From positions 7,068,001 to 7,132,000 of the forward strand of contig OX637293.1 in assembly GCA_951799445.1 (NCBI GenBank): a stretch of 64,000 nt of DNA, read 5' to 3'. The stretch comes from Pseudisothecium myosuroides (taxonomy: Eukaryota > Streptophyta > Bryopsida > Hypnales > Lembophyllaceae). A program made the position numbers and the translations under genes. The notes below the pieces were generated by a model. The model searched no databases. It was given only the letters and a program-made list of their open reading frames with translations, and had not been told where the DNA came from. Numbering within the stretch: the stretch's first letter is position 1; every line of letters starts with the position of its first letter. Below are positions 1-13,716 of the stretch, piece after piece.

Positions 1-878
1 AATGAGAATCATTGGTATAAAAAAAAAAAAAAAAAAGCACTCATTGGAAGTCAAGCTACTGTAGAAGTTTTTCACGTTTCACACAAAATTCCAAGGATGA
101 ATAGTTGCACTTTTGTCCTACACCGGAGAATTCCTTGTCATTCATCGGACGCCAAACGTCCGCAGCGTTGTTTATGGGTTAACCCACATGAACCACATAC
201 AAACATCATGACCCTCCCTAATGTAATAACCTCTCCATTGCACTGTGTCAAACCGGTCCTGTTTGGAAAAGCCCCACCACTACAAAACAATGATGACGGT
301 GTTGAGGTGCCCTATCAAAAGACTACAACTCCCTTCCCTCTTTTCCCATACAAGAACAGGCGTAGGAATAAGCGTAGCAGTTATTTCGCATAAGGCATTG
401 CCCAGCGTAAACCGCCTAGCTAAAAAATAGATGATAAAGAGTCTACAAAGTACAATTTGGATGAAGAATTGATAATCCACAATTACACGTGGAAATCCCC
501 ATCTGTGCACTAGCCCTTTTTTTTTGGCACCATGTGGCTAGATTGCACCATTTCAAAATAAATGTCCGCTTTTCGCTAAATAAAAATAATCTTTTTTGCC
601 TAAAAATTTTCATTTCTATTAAAAATGTAGATGAAGTTTTTAAATTTGGATGAAAAAGTGCATGAATATGATTGAAAAGTGTTTTTTGGTTTAAAAGATG
701 GATGAATGTAGAAATACAATGCTTCACCAAATTTTAAGTGATCGCCATCTTGGCACTTTCTCAAAAAGTAAAAAAAAGAGGTTGTTGTGCACTTGAAACC
801 CTAATTACACCAAGTAACCCATTCACAAAATGAACGCAAAATTTACTAGTAGTGGTTTATGATAGGACAACTATGTAC
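1..878. other. AT-rich stretch without a gene
   Basis: No reading frame here resembles a known protein. A run of about 19 A lies near positions 18-36 at the left edge and could be the tail of a retroposed sequence that continues outside the window, but no target duplication can be checked. Confidence 0.5.
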
Positions 879-2284
879 TGTACAGTAAGGTCTACTTCAT
901 TTACGAATTTTTGAAACCGCAGGGAAGGGAATTTCAGATCTGCCAACTTTGACAGCCTCCCGAGGGCTCAAAAATGGGTCTTTGACCATGAAATTTTTAC
1001 CACAGCTTCATCTTTAAGTTAATTATATGTGTGACAAATTTCAAGTCCAAATGATTTATATAAAAAAAGATATTCAAAATCTCCCAATATGAGTAGCCGT
1101 GAAAAAAAATTCACTACTGCCAACTTTGACACCCTCCCAAGGACTGAATTTTTTTTCTTTTTCTATGAAATTTTTTGCATAGGACCATATATATGTTGGT
1201 TATATGTGTGAAAAATTTCAAGTCCAAAATCCCCCCATAAAAATAAATATACAAAATCTCCCAACATGTGTATTTGTGAAATGATTTCACTACTACCAAC
1301 TTTGACACTATCCCAAGGGTTGAAAAATTGTTTATTTACCATGAAATTTTTATAATGAAATCATCTCTATGTTACTAGCATGTGTGCCAAATTTCAAGTT
1401 CAAAAGATTCACACAAAAAAAAATATGCCAATTCTACCAACATGTGTAGTTGTGAGAAAAAAAAATTTCAGCCCTTGGGATAGTGCAATTTTTTGGGTTA
1501 AAACTTTCACATGGATGTAGAAAGTCATTCTCACAACTACACATGTTGGTAGAATTAGAATATCTTTTTTTGGGTAAATCTTTTGACCTTGAAATTTGGC
1601 ACACATTTTATCAATATAAAAATGATCTCATGCCAAAAATTTCATAGTAAAATATGTTTTTTTCAGCCCTTGGGATAGTGTCAAAGTTGGTAGTAGTGAA
1701 ATTTTTCTCACAACTACACATGTTGGTAGAATTGGCATATTTTTTTTTGTGTGAATCTTTTGAACTTGAAATTTGTCACACATGTTATTAACATAGAGAT
1801 TATTTCATCATAAGAATTTCATGGTAAATAAACATTTTTTCAACCCTTGGGATAGTGTCAAAGTTGGTAGTAGTGAAATCATTTCACAAATACACATGTT
1901 GGGAGATTTTGTATATCTATTTTTGGGGGGGGATTTTGGACTTTAAATTTTTTACACATAATACCAACATATAGATGGTCCTATGTAAAAAAATTCATAG
2001 AAAAAGAAAAAAAATTCAGTCCTTGGGAGGGTGTCAAAGTTGGCAGTAGTGAAATTTTTTTCACGGCTACTCATGTTGGGAGATTTTGGATATATTTTTT
2101 TTTATAAATAATTTGGCCTTGAAATTTGTCACACATATAATTAACTTAAAGATGAAGCTGTGGTAAAAATTTCATGGTCAAAGACCCATTTTTGAGCCCT
2201 CAGGAGACTGTCAAAGTTGGCAGATCTGAAATTCCCTTCCCTGCTGTTTCAAAAATTCGTAAATGAAGTAGACCTTACTGTACA
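879..2284. repeat. Fold-back element: long inverted repeat built of 176-bp tandem units
   Basis: The two ends mirror each other about position 1581. TGTACAGTAAGGTCTACTTC begins at 879 and its complement ends at 2284. The arms are about 579 bp (879-1457 and 1706-2284) around a 248-bp spacer. Within each arm the phrase CCAACTTTGACA recurs with a period of 176-177 bp (941, 1118, 1294 on the left, mirrored on the right), and the spacer carries a further partial unit. Arms made of tandem units are typical of fold-back transposons. No gene is inside. The outermost bases allow TA flanks (TA before AGGTCTAC, TA after GTAGACCT), but no longer duplication is visible. Confidence 0.85.
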
Positions 2285-3517
2285 CCAAGACCTAATTTCC
2301 CCCCTTTAATATCACATCTTTGGAGATCCGGATTAGTTTTTTTCATTAACTTTGGACATTGTACATACTATACTCAACTATTAAAATGAGGTATGCCAAA
2401 TAAATAGTTAATGTTAGGAAATCAAAATCAATAGATGTTCAAAAAAGAATAGTCCTTCAAAATCCATGTTTTCACTACATAAAAAGCCTATTTGTTGGAA
2501 AATAAATTCTAATACTAATTCTTACATTAGTAGAATTGTATTAGTAGAATTGGCATTTTCCACAAAATCCAAATTCTGGCATCTATTTTAGAATTATTTT
2601 TCTCCAACCCTGATGGCTGTCGTAACCATCATTTCTTAGAATTGTGAAGATCACTACCAATTGCTAGTAAGAGTGATGAAGTTGTTTACATCTATTTAAA
2701 TGGATGAAACATGCAAAAGGTGGATGAAATTTAACTTTTCACCCAAAAGTATACATTCATTTCCTCCAAGCAATAATGTCCTTAGAAATTGAGTAAGTCA
2801 ATGATTTCATCCACTAAAAATGAGGGCATATATTGCCAAATATTTATTCAACAAAATTATATTATTTTTTAACAAAATACTACTAGAAATCCCATTGCTC
2901 AAGGCTCAAGAACTCATCTACTTCAAATATATATATATTCCACATTTTATTATGTCACAAAATTAAAACTTTTTTGTTGAATCTAAACTTCAAGAAGGTC
3001 CAAAATTTCATAAAATACAACCCATCAAAGTTTTATACAAATCTCTTAGGCATTGAGTGGTTCATTCCTAAATGCCCCACTATCCAATGGACTGACAATG
3101 ACTATTTCAACTAAAAAGCTCAATAAATTTCAAAATTTATGGAATTAATTGTTGTAAATTCCATTTTTTTAGGAATTACTTTTCTCCCATGATTTAGTTT
3201 TGACCAATTTTGACTGTTTGCATAATGGTTTCTATTGAATCACAATAGAGGGCACCAAAGTTGCATCCTAAAGCAATTTTCCAACTTCTTGCTTTTCCTA
3301 AATTTGAAGCTATCCATCCAAGCCATCATGAATAGTGAATGTCTGGATTTTCTCAAAATAGAAGGGGAGGAGCTACATTTAGTAAAAAATTATAAATTTA
3401 AGAATATTGATTGATCTTCAGTCTTAGAGATGACTTTTCATCATTTAGAACTCTACAACTTCTATTTGAGCTAGGATGGTGGCCACTTTGTCCACTTTAC
3501 ATTTTCTAGTGGGTGTA
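2285..3517. other. AT-rich stretch without a gene
   Basis: Only short, unrelated frames occur and no similarity to a protein family was seen. It separates the fold-back element from the first TTAA element. Confidence 0.5.
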
Positions 3518-4452
3518 TTAACCCTTGAAGTTCTATGACTATGTTTTTTCCAAAATCCTAAAAAATTGCCATTTTTAGTACAAGTATCAAATTTTTGAAA
3601 AAAAACTTTTTTTGACACATGTAACCATAGGATCTTGTAGTATGCTGACTTGAAAACACGTGGTAAAAATTTCAAAAAAATTCCCTATGTGGATTGCAAG
3701 ATATTAACGTTTGAATTGACAAATCCCTTTTTTGGCCCTGCAAAAATCTGGGCAGCTACACTGCACAAGGTCACATTTGTATGAAAAAATGTCAAAATGG
3801 TGCTTACTCTTTGCATTCATTTTTCAAAGCAAGTTGGCTTCAAGCTTGAAAATTTTCACATCATTTGGAATTGTTCAACATATAGGATTCAAACAATAGT
3901 AAGTAGAAAGAAGTAGAGAATGATTTACAACACTAAATTGTTAAGAATTTAGTCATGAAATTGAAAAATGCCAATCCCAATGGTTGTAATGTTTTAATAA
4001 ACAATCTACATCCTATGCTTTTATTTTATTTTTTTCCAAAAATATTAAAAATTGAGTATGATAAAGGACCTCAAAATTTATTTTATAGTAGAGAATTTAC
4101 AACTGCCCGCAAACTAAAACTCCTCTTAATGTTTGACTCATTGATCAAAATGGAATGATTCAAAAATTTCCACGTTTATATAACTCTAGGAAACCAATTT
4201 CAGATTTTTGTTTTTGAAAAAAGTGATTTTTTGATCTGCCCGGACTGCCCGTTTACAAGAAAAAATAACATATGAGGCCATAACTTGTGACTCCTATTTC
4301 CAAATGTCGTGAAATTTAGTGCATATGAAAGATATTGCTTGTTCCCACCTTCTATTTAAATTTCAGCCTAAGATATGGAAATCTCCAATCACATGTACCT
4401 GCCCAAAATTTCTATGATGCCAAAAAATGCATGTTGGTCCTTTAAGGGTTAA
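3518..4452 (-). mobile_element. TTAA-flanked non-autonomous element (piggyBac-like), copy 1
   Basis: TTAA at 3518-3521 and again at 4449-4452 flank a 927-bp body. The body begins CCCTTGAAG and ends CTTTAAGGG, so the termini are inverted repeats. The right end read in reverse (CCCTTAAAGGACC, then a T-rich stretch, then TAGAAATTTTGGGCAGGT) matches the left end of the copy at 36.7 kb, so this copy lies in the opposite orientation. TTAA duplication with CCC termini is the piggyBac signature; Kolobok and Sola3 also use TTAA. No transposase is encoded. Confidence 0.75.
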
Positions 4453-6051
4453 ATATACAAGTTCTACTTTGTTCCTCTTGTTATCTTGAATTTGACTTAC
4501 ACTACAACTAGAACACTTCATCTACTTCAACTTGCCAAATTTAGGTACCTTAGACACTCAAAGCTCCTAAGGTCAAAATCCATAATTGATAGGTTCTTTA
4601 AATTTCCTACCCAACATTCTTTTTATGGATTTTTAGACCATAAAGCTCACACTCTATAGACTAAACATTTTTTAAAAACACTATGAGTTTGACTTGACAA
4701 CTTAGGGACTCACATATATACAAGCTTCAATTTAGATGTCAATAAATTTGTAGGGGCTTGTTTATGAAATGGAAGTTGTGACATCTAAACAGGTACATCC
4801 AACAATTGGACGCAATCAATTTGAATACATATAAGGCCTACAATAGAAAGTGGAATAATCTTTGAAATTTCAGACATTTAGTAGATGGTGCAACCCCAAT
4901 GTAGCAAATGCTCAAGGTTTTTTTACCAAAGGTTCAAAGGCAAGATTGAGATGGATCCTAAACCACTTAAATTTCAACTTCTAAGTTGTATCAATCAACA
5001 ATCAATGGTAATGCCTTGCCCACTTTAGAAGGTAATGAAGATTTCTACTGTATAAACATGTAATTACAATAGTAAAGTGCCAACACAAATCAAAATGTCT
5101 AGGTTCTTGTGAAACTTACTATGAACACTAAATGAAACAATTCAATAAAAATGAAGTTTTGCTTTTTTGAAACAGAAATTTGGTATGCTTCATTAGAATT
5201 GCATAAGAATCAAATGTTAATTATGCATGACAAAAAATGTATTCTACATTATGCAAAAAAGGTTGAAGCCCATAAAGGATAGTACCATTGATTAACTCCT
5301 AAATCTCCAAAGCTCGATTTTAGCTTCTTGGAATTTGCTCTAAATTCAAAATTTGTTGCAAACATTCAAATTTTTTTGTAATTAGGACTCTAGGGCATGT
5401 CTTACCAGTTGATAAATGGTCTATTTTTGAAAATATTTTCATTTGCATGTGTTAGGCAAGAGTCAACAAAGACTTCATGTTACTATAGGTCTACAGTTGC
5501 TTGTAGGAACCTATGTGTCCTAATTTTGCACTTTAATACAAACTTTTCCATGATGCTTTCTATGATTTTCTAAGTGTCCTTGTAGTCAGTGTAAAAAGGA
5601 TAATCTTGAAAACCAATCTTCTAATTCTTTGGACTTTTGGTTGCACTCTATCTCCTTAAATTGATAGGTATAGATTTGTCCCTTAATTGTTAATGAAAGC
5701 TGGTTTAACTATTATGTGTATAGGTTATGAAAAAATTATAAAATGTAGTCATATATACCTTTATCTTCTAAACATCTTATGTGTATTGCTTACCTAGTTA
5801 TGAATTAGAAAAAAGTAGTGTGCAAAAGGTCAAGCATTCAATGAAGTGCTCTCTAGCCTCATCAAAGTATAGAATAAAATAAATGCATTATATACTCAAA
5901 AGAGAATTAACCAAATACTCATAGGCAATTAAAGTAACTTACATTGTACAGTACTGTACAAATAAAAAGTGTATGGATAATTTTGTCACTAGCATATAAA
6001 ACTTACAAGTAGAGAAAATTGAAATAATAAAATCTATAACAAAATAGTAAT
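4453..6051. other. AT-rich stretch without a gene
   Basis: No supported coding frame or RNA gene was seen. Confidence 0.5.
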
Positions 6052-6262
6052 TTATGACCCATCTCCAATTAATAACTTTGGGTACAAGGGGATGCTTGGG
6101 ATCATGCAACTCATCACAATGCACACCTCATACTTGCAAAGATGGAGACAATCAAAAATCCTAAACATTACAATAATTGAGCAATAATTTATGACCATCT
6201 CCAATTAATAATTTTGGGTATAAAGGGATGCTTGGGATCATGCAACTCATCACAATGCACAC
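6052..6262. repeat. Imperfect direct duplication, 137-bp period
   Basis: The stretch starting TTTATGACCCATCTCCAATT near 6052 recurs 137 bp later near 6188, including GGGATGCTTGGGATCATGCA in both copies. A few substitutions separate the copies. Confidence 0.8.
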
Positions 6263-6416
6263 ACCTTATATTCCAAAGGATAGAGTGAACCAATACAAAA
6301 AATAAAATAATAGACCAATATTTATAAAATATAAGAAAATATTTAAATATAGTTTCTATAAACAAAATTATATTTAAAAAATGAATATATATATGACAAA
6401 AAATAAATCCCGCTAC

Positions 6417-8225
6417 CTCTTTTATTTATTGGTAATTAGGAAATCTTTCACACCAAGGGAAATATTGGCAAACCGATTCTGCCAATGAGTTCCTAATGTG
6501 ATTTCAACCCTATAAAATTAGCCTTTGGCTGTAGATGTCCTCTACTAGTCCAACTTGAGTTTGTATCTTCTGCAGACTAACAATTGGGGATTATACTATT
6601 TTTCATAATCAACTCGGAAACCTAAACCTATCCTTGGGGACAGGGGGGGGAGGCACTTATTGCATTTTACAAACAACGTGCTGCAAAAATTAGGGTGGAT
6701 TTTATTCATTTCAGGTAAAATTTATTAAAGAATTACGAATAAGGAAGGGGACATTGAAAGTGACAAAACCATTATAAGGAATGTAGATAGCTTAAAAATC
6801 TAGGCCATTAAGATTTTAGTACATGTAATTTAGGGGCTAAAGAATTGGATCCTACAGATTGTATTTAGTATAGTCTGCTTGTACAATGGTACAAGTGGGT
6901 GCACAAGAGGGTCACATTGTGAGAGAATTTTTTGATGCAGACATCTGCATGAACTCTAGCATCAGTAGTTTGCTGTTGCAGTGGTTCAAATTTGGCTGAC
7001 CATTTTGATTGTTCCCACATTTTGACATTCATACACATTTTGAGTACTTTCAATAGATTACCATGTGTTTTTAAACACATTGTCATGACAGGGTACCATT
7101 TTGTTTCCATGTTCACATCATTCATGCACTTTAAGTTTACTATTTTGGTTTGTTTTTGGGACCCTAAACCATGTTGCGTTGTTTGCCATTTTGACTTACA
7201 TTAGTGTCCATAATTGCTCACACTTAGTACACTTTCAGTTTGCGTTGCATTACCTTCTAGTTTTAATCACATCTGAATCACAATTGAATGCAAGCTACAT
7301 TGATATTCAATTGCAGTTTCATGTGTTTGGTTGATGATGTGAATTGAAAATTTTATTTAGCAATTTGTCTTTATTTTTTCATGCTTCTTAAGGTAGCAGG
7401 TACAAAACTCAGAGGCTAAATTAGAATTAAGAGCCTTTGCTACCAATTTGGAGATTTCAAAATTCTTTCTATAATTTCAGTACATTTCAAACTTAAAGTG
7501 AGAATGCATGAAAATACTAGGTAGAATTCCAGTCATTTGCTTGGAGGACTTGTTTTTCTAACAATTTGGTTAAGTTTTGTAACACTTTGTTTGAGAATGC
7601 ATGAAAACAAGTTCAATTTCAGTCATTTTCTTAGGGAACTTGTTTTCTAACAAATATTCCTTCTCATTACTTTGCAATTCACTTTTGCTCTTTACAAAGA
7701 ATATAGCCTACAAAAAATTGCATTGATGTAAGTGTTATAAGTAATTATAGAGTGCCATAATATAGTCCATTTTCATGAATTAAGTAATATAGGGGCCCTC
7801 TTAATTTTGCCTTGGAGGTAAATAGCCCCCTAAAAAATACCCCCTTGCTGCACGTGCTGCACAAAATATACAAAGAGTGACCCACCCGAGCTTTGGGATG
7901 GATTTAAGCATCTCATTGAGGTTTTCTTGGACCATTTTAGCCAAAATGAGTCACATACACAATAGATTTGAGCAATTTGGAAACTATTCACTCAATATCT
8001 ATAGTTTCTACAACTTCTGGATTTCTACCCTATTCACATGCGGGATTGGGGTTTATTTTAGGTATAACATTCTATTTTGGACCAAATACTATTGGCCACA
8101 TGCAACATACCTAATTTGGTTTTACACTCTTTTTTGGACTTCTTGTCTATAAAACTAGACCTAAACTTGAAAAAAAATAAAATAAAAAAATCATGAGTCC
8201 CAAGTGACAAATTGAGAGCTTACAT
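6417..8225 (-). repeat. Second copy of the LTR-like repeat, split by about 1.25 kb
   Basis: 6425-6645 and 7905-8225 align with consecutive parts of 14800-15343. Shared phrases include GAATCTTTCACA/AAATCTTTCACA, CTAACAATTGGGG/CCAACAATTGGGG and ACACTCTTTTTTGG, and the high-coordinate end resembles GAGTCCCAAGTGACAAATTG. The intervening 6646-7904 is absent from the other copy and looks like a later insertion without a recognisable gene. Divergence is considerable. Confidence 0.55.
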
Positions 8226-11200
8226 ATTGCTATAAGTTTTTTTCAAAGAATGTTTAGGTGAGCCTATTATGATAAACAATAGCCCAAATTCATAATAATA
8301 TGGAGGTCCAAAATAAATTTTTGGGTACAAAATATCCTTTATAAATCTTATTTTTTTCTAATTATTAGTATCATTGAGGTCCCAATGTTACATACAGGAA
8401 TCAAAAAATATATACTATCTACCAAGTGAACTAAATCATACTCATCAATTTCACAAGGAAATATTTTTACTTTTATTTTGGCTGTGGCAATGGCACAAGG
8501 AGCAATAATGTTACTGATATCATGGAATCTCATTAAAGGATTTGCTTTTTGAATTGACTGCAATGGCATACCCCGGGCCACATTTGCATGAGCTCATAGT
8601 CATCTAGACACTTATTGATGACTTTGGCAAATCATTCATCTTTTTTATTTCAAATTATAGAGAATCCATTTAACCTTAGAAGGATATGAGGGTGAATGCA
8701 AGAAACACTTGCCGATTTTGTTGCGTTTTTACAGTACTCATGGTTTTTCTTCTAGAGTACTATAAAATAAGAAAAATAATTTTTTTTAAACAAAAAAAAT
8801 ATGGCTAATGTATACACCTTTAAGATGAAGGTAACCACCAAAGGAAATGCACAAAAAAATTCTTTAAGCTAGAGAACTAAAAAAGTGCCAAATCTCAAGA
8901 AAATGGATATCTTGATGTATAAATTAGTTAAAATTAGGAAACAAAAGTAAATAATATTTTATATGTTCCAAAATATAAGCAGAAAGAAGCGCACTTTGTG
9001 GACTTCCACATCATATATAATTAACTATTTTTAGATTTTCTTCCTTGCATAGCTACAAGTCTACTAAAAGATTATGCCTTCCAAATTTCAGCTCAAAATT
9101 CGTTTTTTTGGGTACTAAATCGTACTAAAAACCTCTAAATTGGCAAGTGTGACATATAATCGGGGGCTATTTTTGGACAAAAAACTATTTTTGAAAATTA
9201 CGAAAAAAATCAGACAAGGTGTATAATAGTCATGAGTACCTTACTTATAAATCTTGAGTCATTTGGAGCCAGAACGCAAAATTTATGGCCAAAAAACTAA
9301 TCAAAACGCACGGTGTGACGCAAAATAGTACATGTGTTTCTTGCATTCACCCATGACCCTATCATCAAGGTATTTAGTCAACCAAAACAATAAGTTTTCT
9401 TGGTTGAATGAATAGGAACAATTTTCACTATTTTTGTCAAACACATTCATTGGACACTTCTAGTTCTTGACGTGCAAGGTTAAAGCATGTGCATCCATAT
9501 TGTAGGGAAGAAGCAAGCTTGAAACATGTCATCTAAATAATTAATTAAATTTTGAAAGGTGGTGGTTTGGCTAAATTTTTTTTAAATCGACTACAACTAC
9601 AGTGTAGAACCATGCATTGATCATTAAATATTGGTTGTGAACCATCACTTTTTGCATTACTTTATAACCGTGAGCAATTAATTAGCTGTTAGTGAAATTT
9701 AAATTATTCTAAATCCACTTCCAAGAGATGAAGAGGTGATGAAGTGGGATTTTTGTAGTGGTGACTTACTTGATTTTGTTGCTTTATAGCCTAATATTTT
9801 GTATGACTTTGACAAAATCTTTTTATTCATTTTTATTTGGGCATAATTTTAGATAATTTGAATACCTTTGACATTGTTTGACATTCATCTTTTTCACATT
9901 TAGGGCATTGTATTAAATCATCTTCAATTTTTTTGGTTGAGCTAGTTGGAATTATTTTCAATCAAACCTGCTCCTTTCCTACAGTATTTGCCTTTAAAAT
10001 TGAATGCCCCCATATATTCTATGGGGCAATTTCATGTAAACACATACTTTTTCATATAGATCTATATTATGCATCATGTACCTCACCTTGATGTAACCAC
10101 ACCTGAATGCATTCAAATAAGCAATTGAGCATTGTTTCTATTTTTAAATTGCCTATTCTTTGCTTGGATCTTATTAAAAATCCAAAAAATTATCTAATTT
10201 TCTTTTCATACATGTATTGGACATTAGATGAATAAACAAATTTTCAAAGTGTTGAAAATAGGTGTTTCCAAAACCGAACCTAAACTCTCATGAATAATGA
10301 GAATCCATTTTAGGCAAGAATCTACAAGGGTCGGATTAGAAAGGGAGCACAATTAGAAGCTATTGTTATAAGTGCAAGAATATGAATATGGATGACACCA
10401 AGCAAGTCCAAGAACAATATCAGTACCAAAGAACTAAAAACAATAGCAGTAATAAATAAATAGTTCATACAACCATGCATTTTGGGAACAAAGAAAGTAC
10501 CCTACGTGAAGGTCAAATTCGGCATGAATTAAATCATTTTTGTAAAAAAGTGCCACATATCTGTGAGGGCTTATTTATCCACCCTTGGTAAATAAGTGAG
10601 CACAACCAGGCTCTTGAGTTTTAGGTTTGATTTTTGTCCTATGGGTGCCTAGCGTAAATCCATTGTGCCTTCTAAGCAATGGATCTTTTCTAAGTCCTAA
10701 ACATACACAAGTTTGCAAGAAAAAACAAAGAAATCAAGAAAACCTAACTTAATTTGCAATGTTTACTCTAATTGGGGCGTACCAACTAGGCCGCTGTGGT
10801 TCTTGAACGAAAGGTTATACAATCTAAATTTAGCCACATCAAAAGAGAGAATTTCATTCCATTTCTAAAAATATAAAACTCAACATTATTCGACCTTCCT
10901 AGCAAAAGTTATGGACGGATGAAGTTCTAGCTTCTAAAAGTCTATCTAAACTTCATCCTTGGATTTAGACCCTTTCCTTATTATATTTTACTTCAAGTTT
11001 TTGACTCTAGCTCTATATTGCCAACTTCTACCTAAGTTTTAAGTTTGGAGTTAGATGGATGAGTTTTACCCTATTTCATCCATATCCAAAACCCAAAGTT
11101 CATCTGTTGTTTGCTCCTAAATGATTAAGAATTTTTCTTAAGTTAAACTAGTTCTGGACTCTACTAAGTGCCTTCTACCTATTTCCAAATCTAATTTTTC

Positions 11201-11629
11201 TCCTTGCGAATTGGACTTTCCTACTAGGAATTATCGATGGATGAAGTTTGACCGCTAATCGGTACTTCTAACTTCATCCATGGTTTTCTACTAACCTACA
11301 ACTTGAATTCTAATTTTTGTTTCACTTCTGGATTTTAGATTTATGTTTCTACTTAAGTTTCCATTCTTGTTCCACTTGGATGAAATGTATTAAATTTCAT
11401 CCAATATTACTCCTAAACTTCATCCGCTAATATCTCTTTCAATTTGATTCCAAATTCTAAGTATGAGACGGTTTTGGAAACCTCTAACTAGGCTCTACAA
11501 CACTAATTTCCTGGTTCTTGGAATAGTCCTAGTCTAAACACTCTGAATCGACATGAGAGTTCGGCCCTACTTTAAAATATCTAATTTTGAGAATTTGAAA
11601 TGGAAGGTTTGTAGTTAGCAACTTACCTC
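8226..11629. other. AT-rich stretch without a gene
   Basis: No supported gene. It includes one site of the bipartite motif (CATTTGG at 9260, AATTTATGG at 9280). If the LTR-like copies at 6.4-8.2 and 13.7-15.3 kb belong to one retrotransposon, this would be its decayed internal region, but no gag or pol motif is visible. Confidence 0.4.
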
Positions 11630-11688
11630 GGAGTTGGTGTTGTTGTTGAGGTAGTCGTATATCCCCTCAAGTTCTCTGTCGTTTGCCA
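11630..11688 (-). CDS. Possible orphan first exon
   Basis: On the minus strand an ATG at 11688 opens a short peptide (MANDRELEGIYDYLNNNTNS, then E) that runs straight into a perfect GTAAGT donor. Its composition is more protein-like than the surroundings. No convincing second exon was found downstream (toward lower coordinates), so this may be a relic of a captured or transposon gene, or chance. The product is not recognised. Confidence 0.2.
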
Positions 11689-11699
11689 TTGTAAGGGTC

Positions 11700-12768
11700 T
11701 ATGTTGAATTGTGCTCACCACTTAAAAATGTAGGTTAAATACAAGTTTGCCAAATTTTTGGACTTCTTCTTTCTCTTTTTCTACTAATCTTTCTTTTCTT
11801 TCCCTACTATTTAAACTCAATTATTACACTCCTAGTTCACTTAAAAGGTCTTCTCCAATAATTCCTTTGAATTATTGAATTGATAAGCTTCTTCCTTCCT
11901 TTCAAGTCAATAATTTGTTCTATCCTATTTCTAATGGTTCAAATCACTCCTTTAAGATTTCTTCTAATCAAATTATTGAAGTCAAATGATTGACTTTGAC
12001 AAGGAACAAACTAATCCCTTCTAAATCAACTAGACAAACTTCAAAGATTCTTGTCCCCTTTGTCTAAAAGTCAATAATTGAGAGACATCTATCTTGTATC
12101 CAAACTTGCTAATGCCAAAACGTGATTGGCCCAAGAACAAATCCTATCTACCTTTATATCTCTACTCCAAGCATGCCTAACCTCTCCTAAATTGCAACTT
12201 CTATCAAGGCAATCCTTTACTGCAATACAAATCTCCTAGCCACAAGAGTATGTTCTACTTAGAGTCTCTAGCACTTCTGAAACTCACAATTTTCTTAGCT
12301 TTCATGCTTGCCTGGACAGGTTTTGAATTGGGATGTTTAGGACCCCTCTCTTGTATCTGTATTTTCAATTGCTGGAGATTCTTTCAGTACATTCCTGCTC
12401 AGACAGATTCTTTGATGTGTTTTAATTCATGTTTTTGGAGAGCCCCCAGCTTTTAGATTAGAACCCCAAGTGTTCAATTTACCTTCCTAATTTCAGTGCA
12501 GACCTCTGATTTCAAGCAACCCAGTTGTGGCTTCAAACAGACCGGCCCACAGACTGACACCTCCAACCTCACGACCCAAGCTAGCAGGTTGTGGCAACTA
12601 GTTCAGACCTCACTTGCCGCCGTTGGGACCTCGTTTGCTGCTTTCGGGACCTCGTTCGCGACTCGGGACCTGCTGTTGGTTTCTTCTTCTTCTGCAAACA
12701 CAGGGGCTTGCTACTTCGGAATTTTGGACACTGGGGCTCAAACAAAAGCTAGGAGGGCTGTTTTGAAA
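11700..12768. other. Stretch without a supported gene
   Basis: Frames at 12250-12456 and 12496-12951 are open, but the second runs through a poly-A retroinsertion and neither resembles a protein family. The interval 12500-12760 is less AT-rich than its surroundings. Confidence 0.4.
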
Positions 12769-12898
12769 GAATTCACGAATATCAAAAAAATTTACGCCGG
12801 GGACTTGCTCCCTTGGTCCACTGTATTGTTCCCCTTTTCAATGGAAATCGTCCATGTGTTTCAAAAAAAAAAAAAAAAAAAAAAAGAATTCACGAATA
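12769..12898 (+). mobile_element. Short retroposed insert with poly-A tail and target-site duplication
   Basis: GAATTCACGAATA occurs at 12769-12781 and again at 12886-12898. Between the copies lies a body of about 80 bp (12782-12862) ending in an uninterrupted run of 23 A (12863-12885). A 13-bp direct repeat plus a pure A tail is the hallmark of LINE-driven retroposition of a SINE or a truncated transcript. The pure tail suggests a recent event. The body is not a recognised tRNA, 5S or 7SL derivative. Confidence 0.8.
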
Positions 12899-13444
12899 AC
12901 TGGCTTGTTAGGATCATGGCTTCTTATGGTGACTTGATCTGGCCCTTCTAATGGAAATTTAAAACTTTCATTGACTGGTTGTTTGATGTTTGTCTTGGGA
13001 ATTGATTTTTTTCGATTTTTGATTAATTTTAATCACTGAAACAAAAGAACTGTGACCCTTGGTTTTCTTCTTTGTGGAATTGATTTTGGACTTTGGTTGA
13101 CTTTCCTAAATTGGCACAAGGAAGTCCTAAAACCGCGCTGTTCTTACTTTGAGGAACTGATGGGAATTCAACTAAGCTGATTGACTTTGTATTTTGTTTG
13201 GGTTTTCTAAATCTTTCACCTAACTAACATAAAACTCTAGGGGCTGGGGCTGGGGCTCATTCCTCAGGCCTGATGTGATGTGACTTTCTCTCACGCATGC
13301 TGAATAAAACTCTAAGGCTGGACTAGGGTGTTAGAACTGATTGGACTCCACCAAGTTCTCAAATTTGGAGTTTTGATCAAGGTTCAAACTGGACCTAAAT
13401 TTGCTTGAATTTCTCACAAGTTTTCATGAAAATATCCAAAATTC

Positions 13445-13615
13445 TCTTCACTTAAGAACGTACAAAGCCAAAGCTTCACCGTGCTTTTGTGAAGTGACCC
13501 AATTTCTATAGAAACTTTAAACAAACTAAGCCAAAGCTTCGCCATGCTTTTGTGAAATGACCAAACTTCTATAAAACTCTAAACAAACTAAGCCAAAGCT
13601 TCACCGTGCTACAAG
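13445..13615. repeat. Tandem repeat, about 62-bp unit, nearly three copies
   Basis: GCCAAAGCTTCACCGTGCTT, or a one- to two-base variant (CGCCATGC), occurs three times at a spacing of about 62 bp, followed by TGTGAA and TCTATA in the complete units. The last unit is partial. Confidence 0.8.
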
Positions 13616-13716
13616 AAACAAGAAGAATACGGACAACTATGAAGGGAATGAATTGTTAGTGAACAATAAGCTACCACATGTTAGTGCCAAAATAACGTAA
13701 ACAACGCTAGAGATTT

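Noticed and set aside
10886..10914. Another candidate bipartite-motif site (AAGTTATGG at 10906)
   Set aside because: The upstream heptamer TTATTCG matches CATTTGG at only three positions.
12496..12951. 151-codon open frame on the plus strand
   Set aside because: It runs through the poly-A retroinsertion (the KKKKKKK run is its A tail) and has no protein-like similarity.
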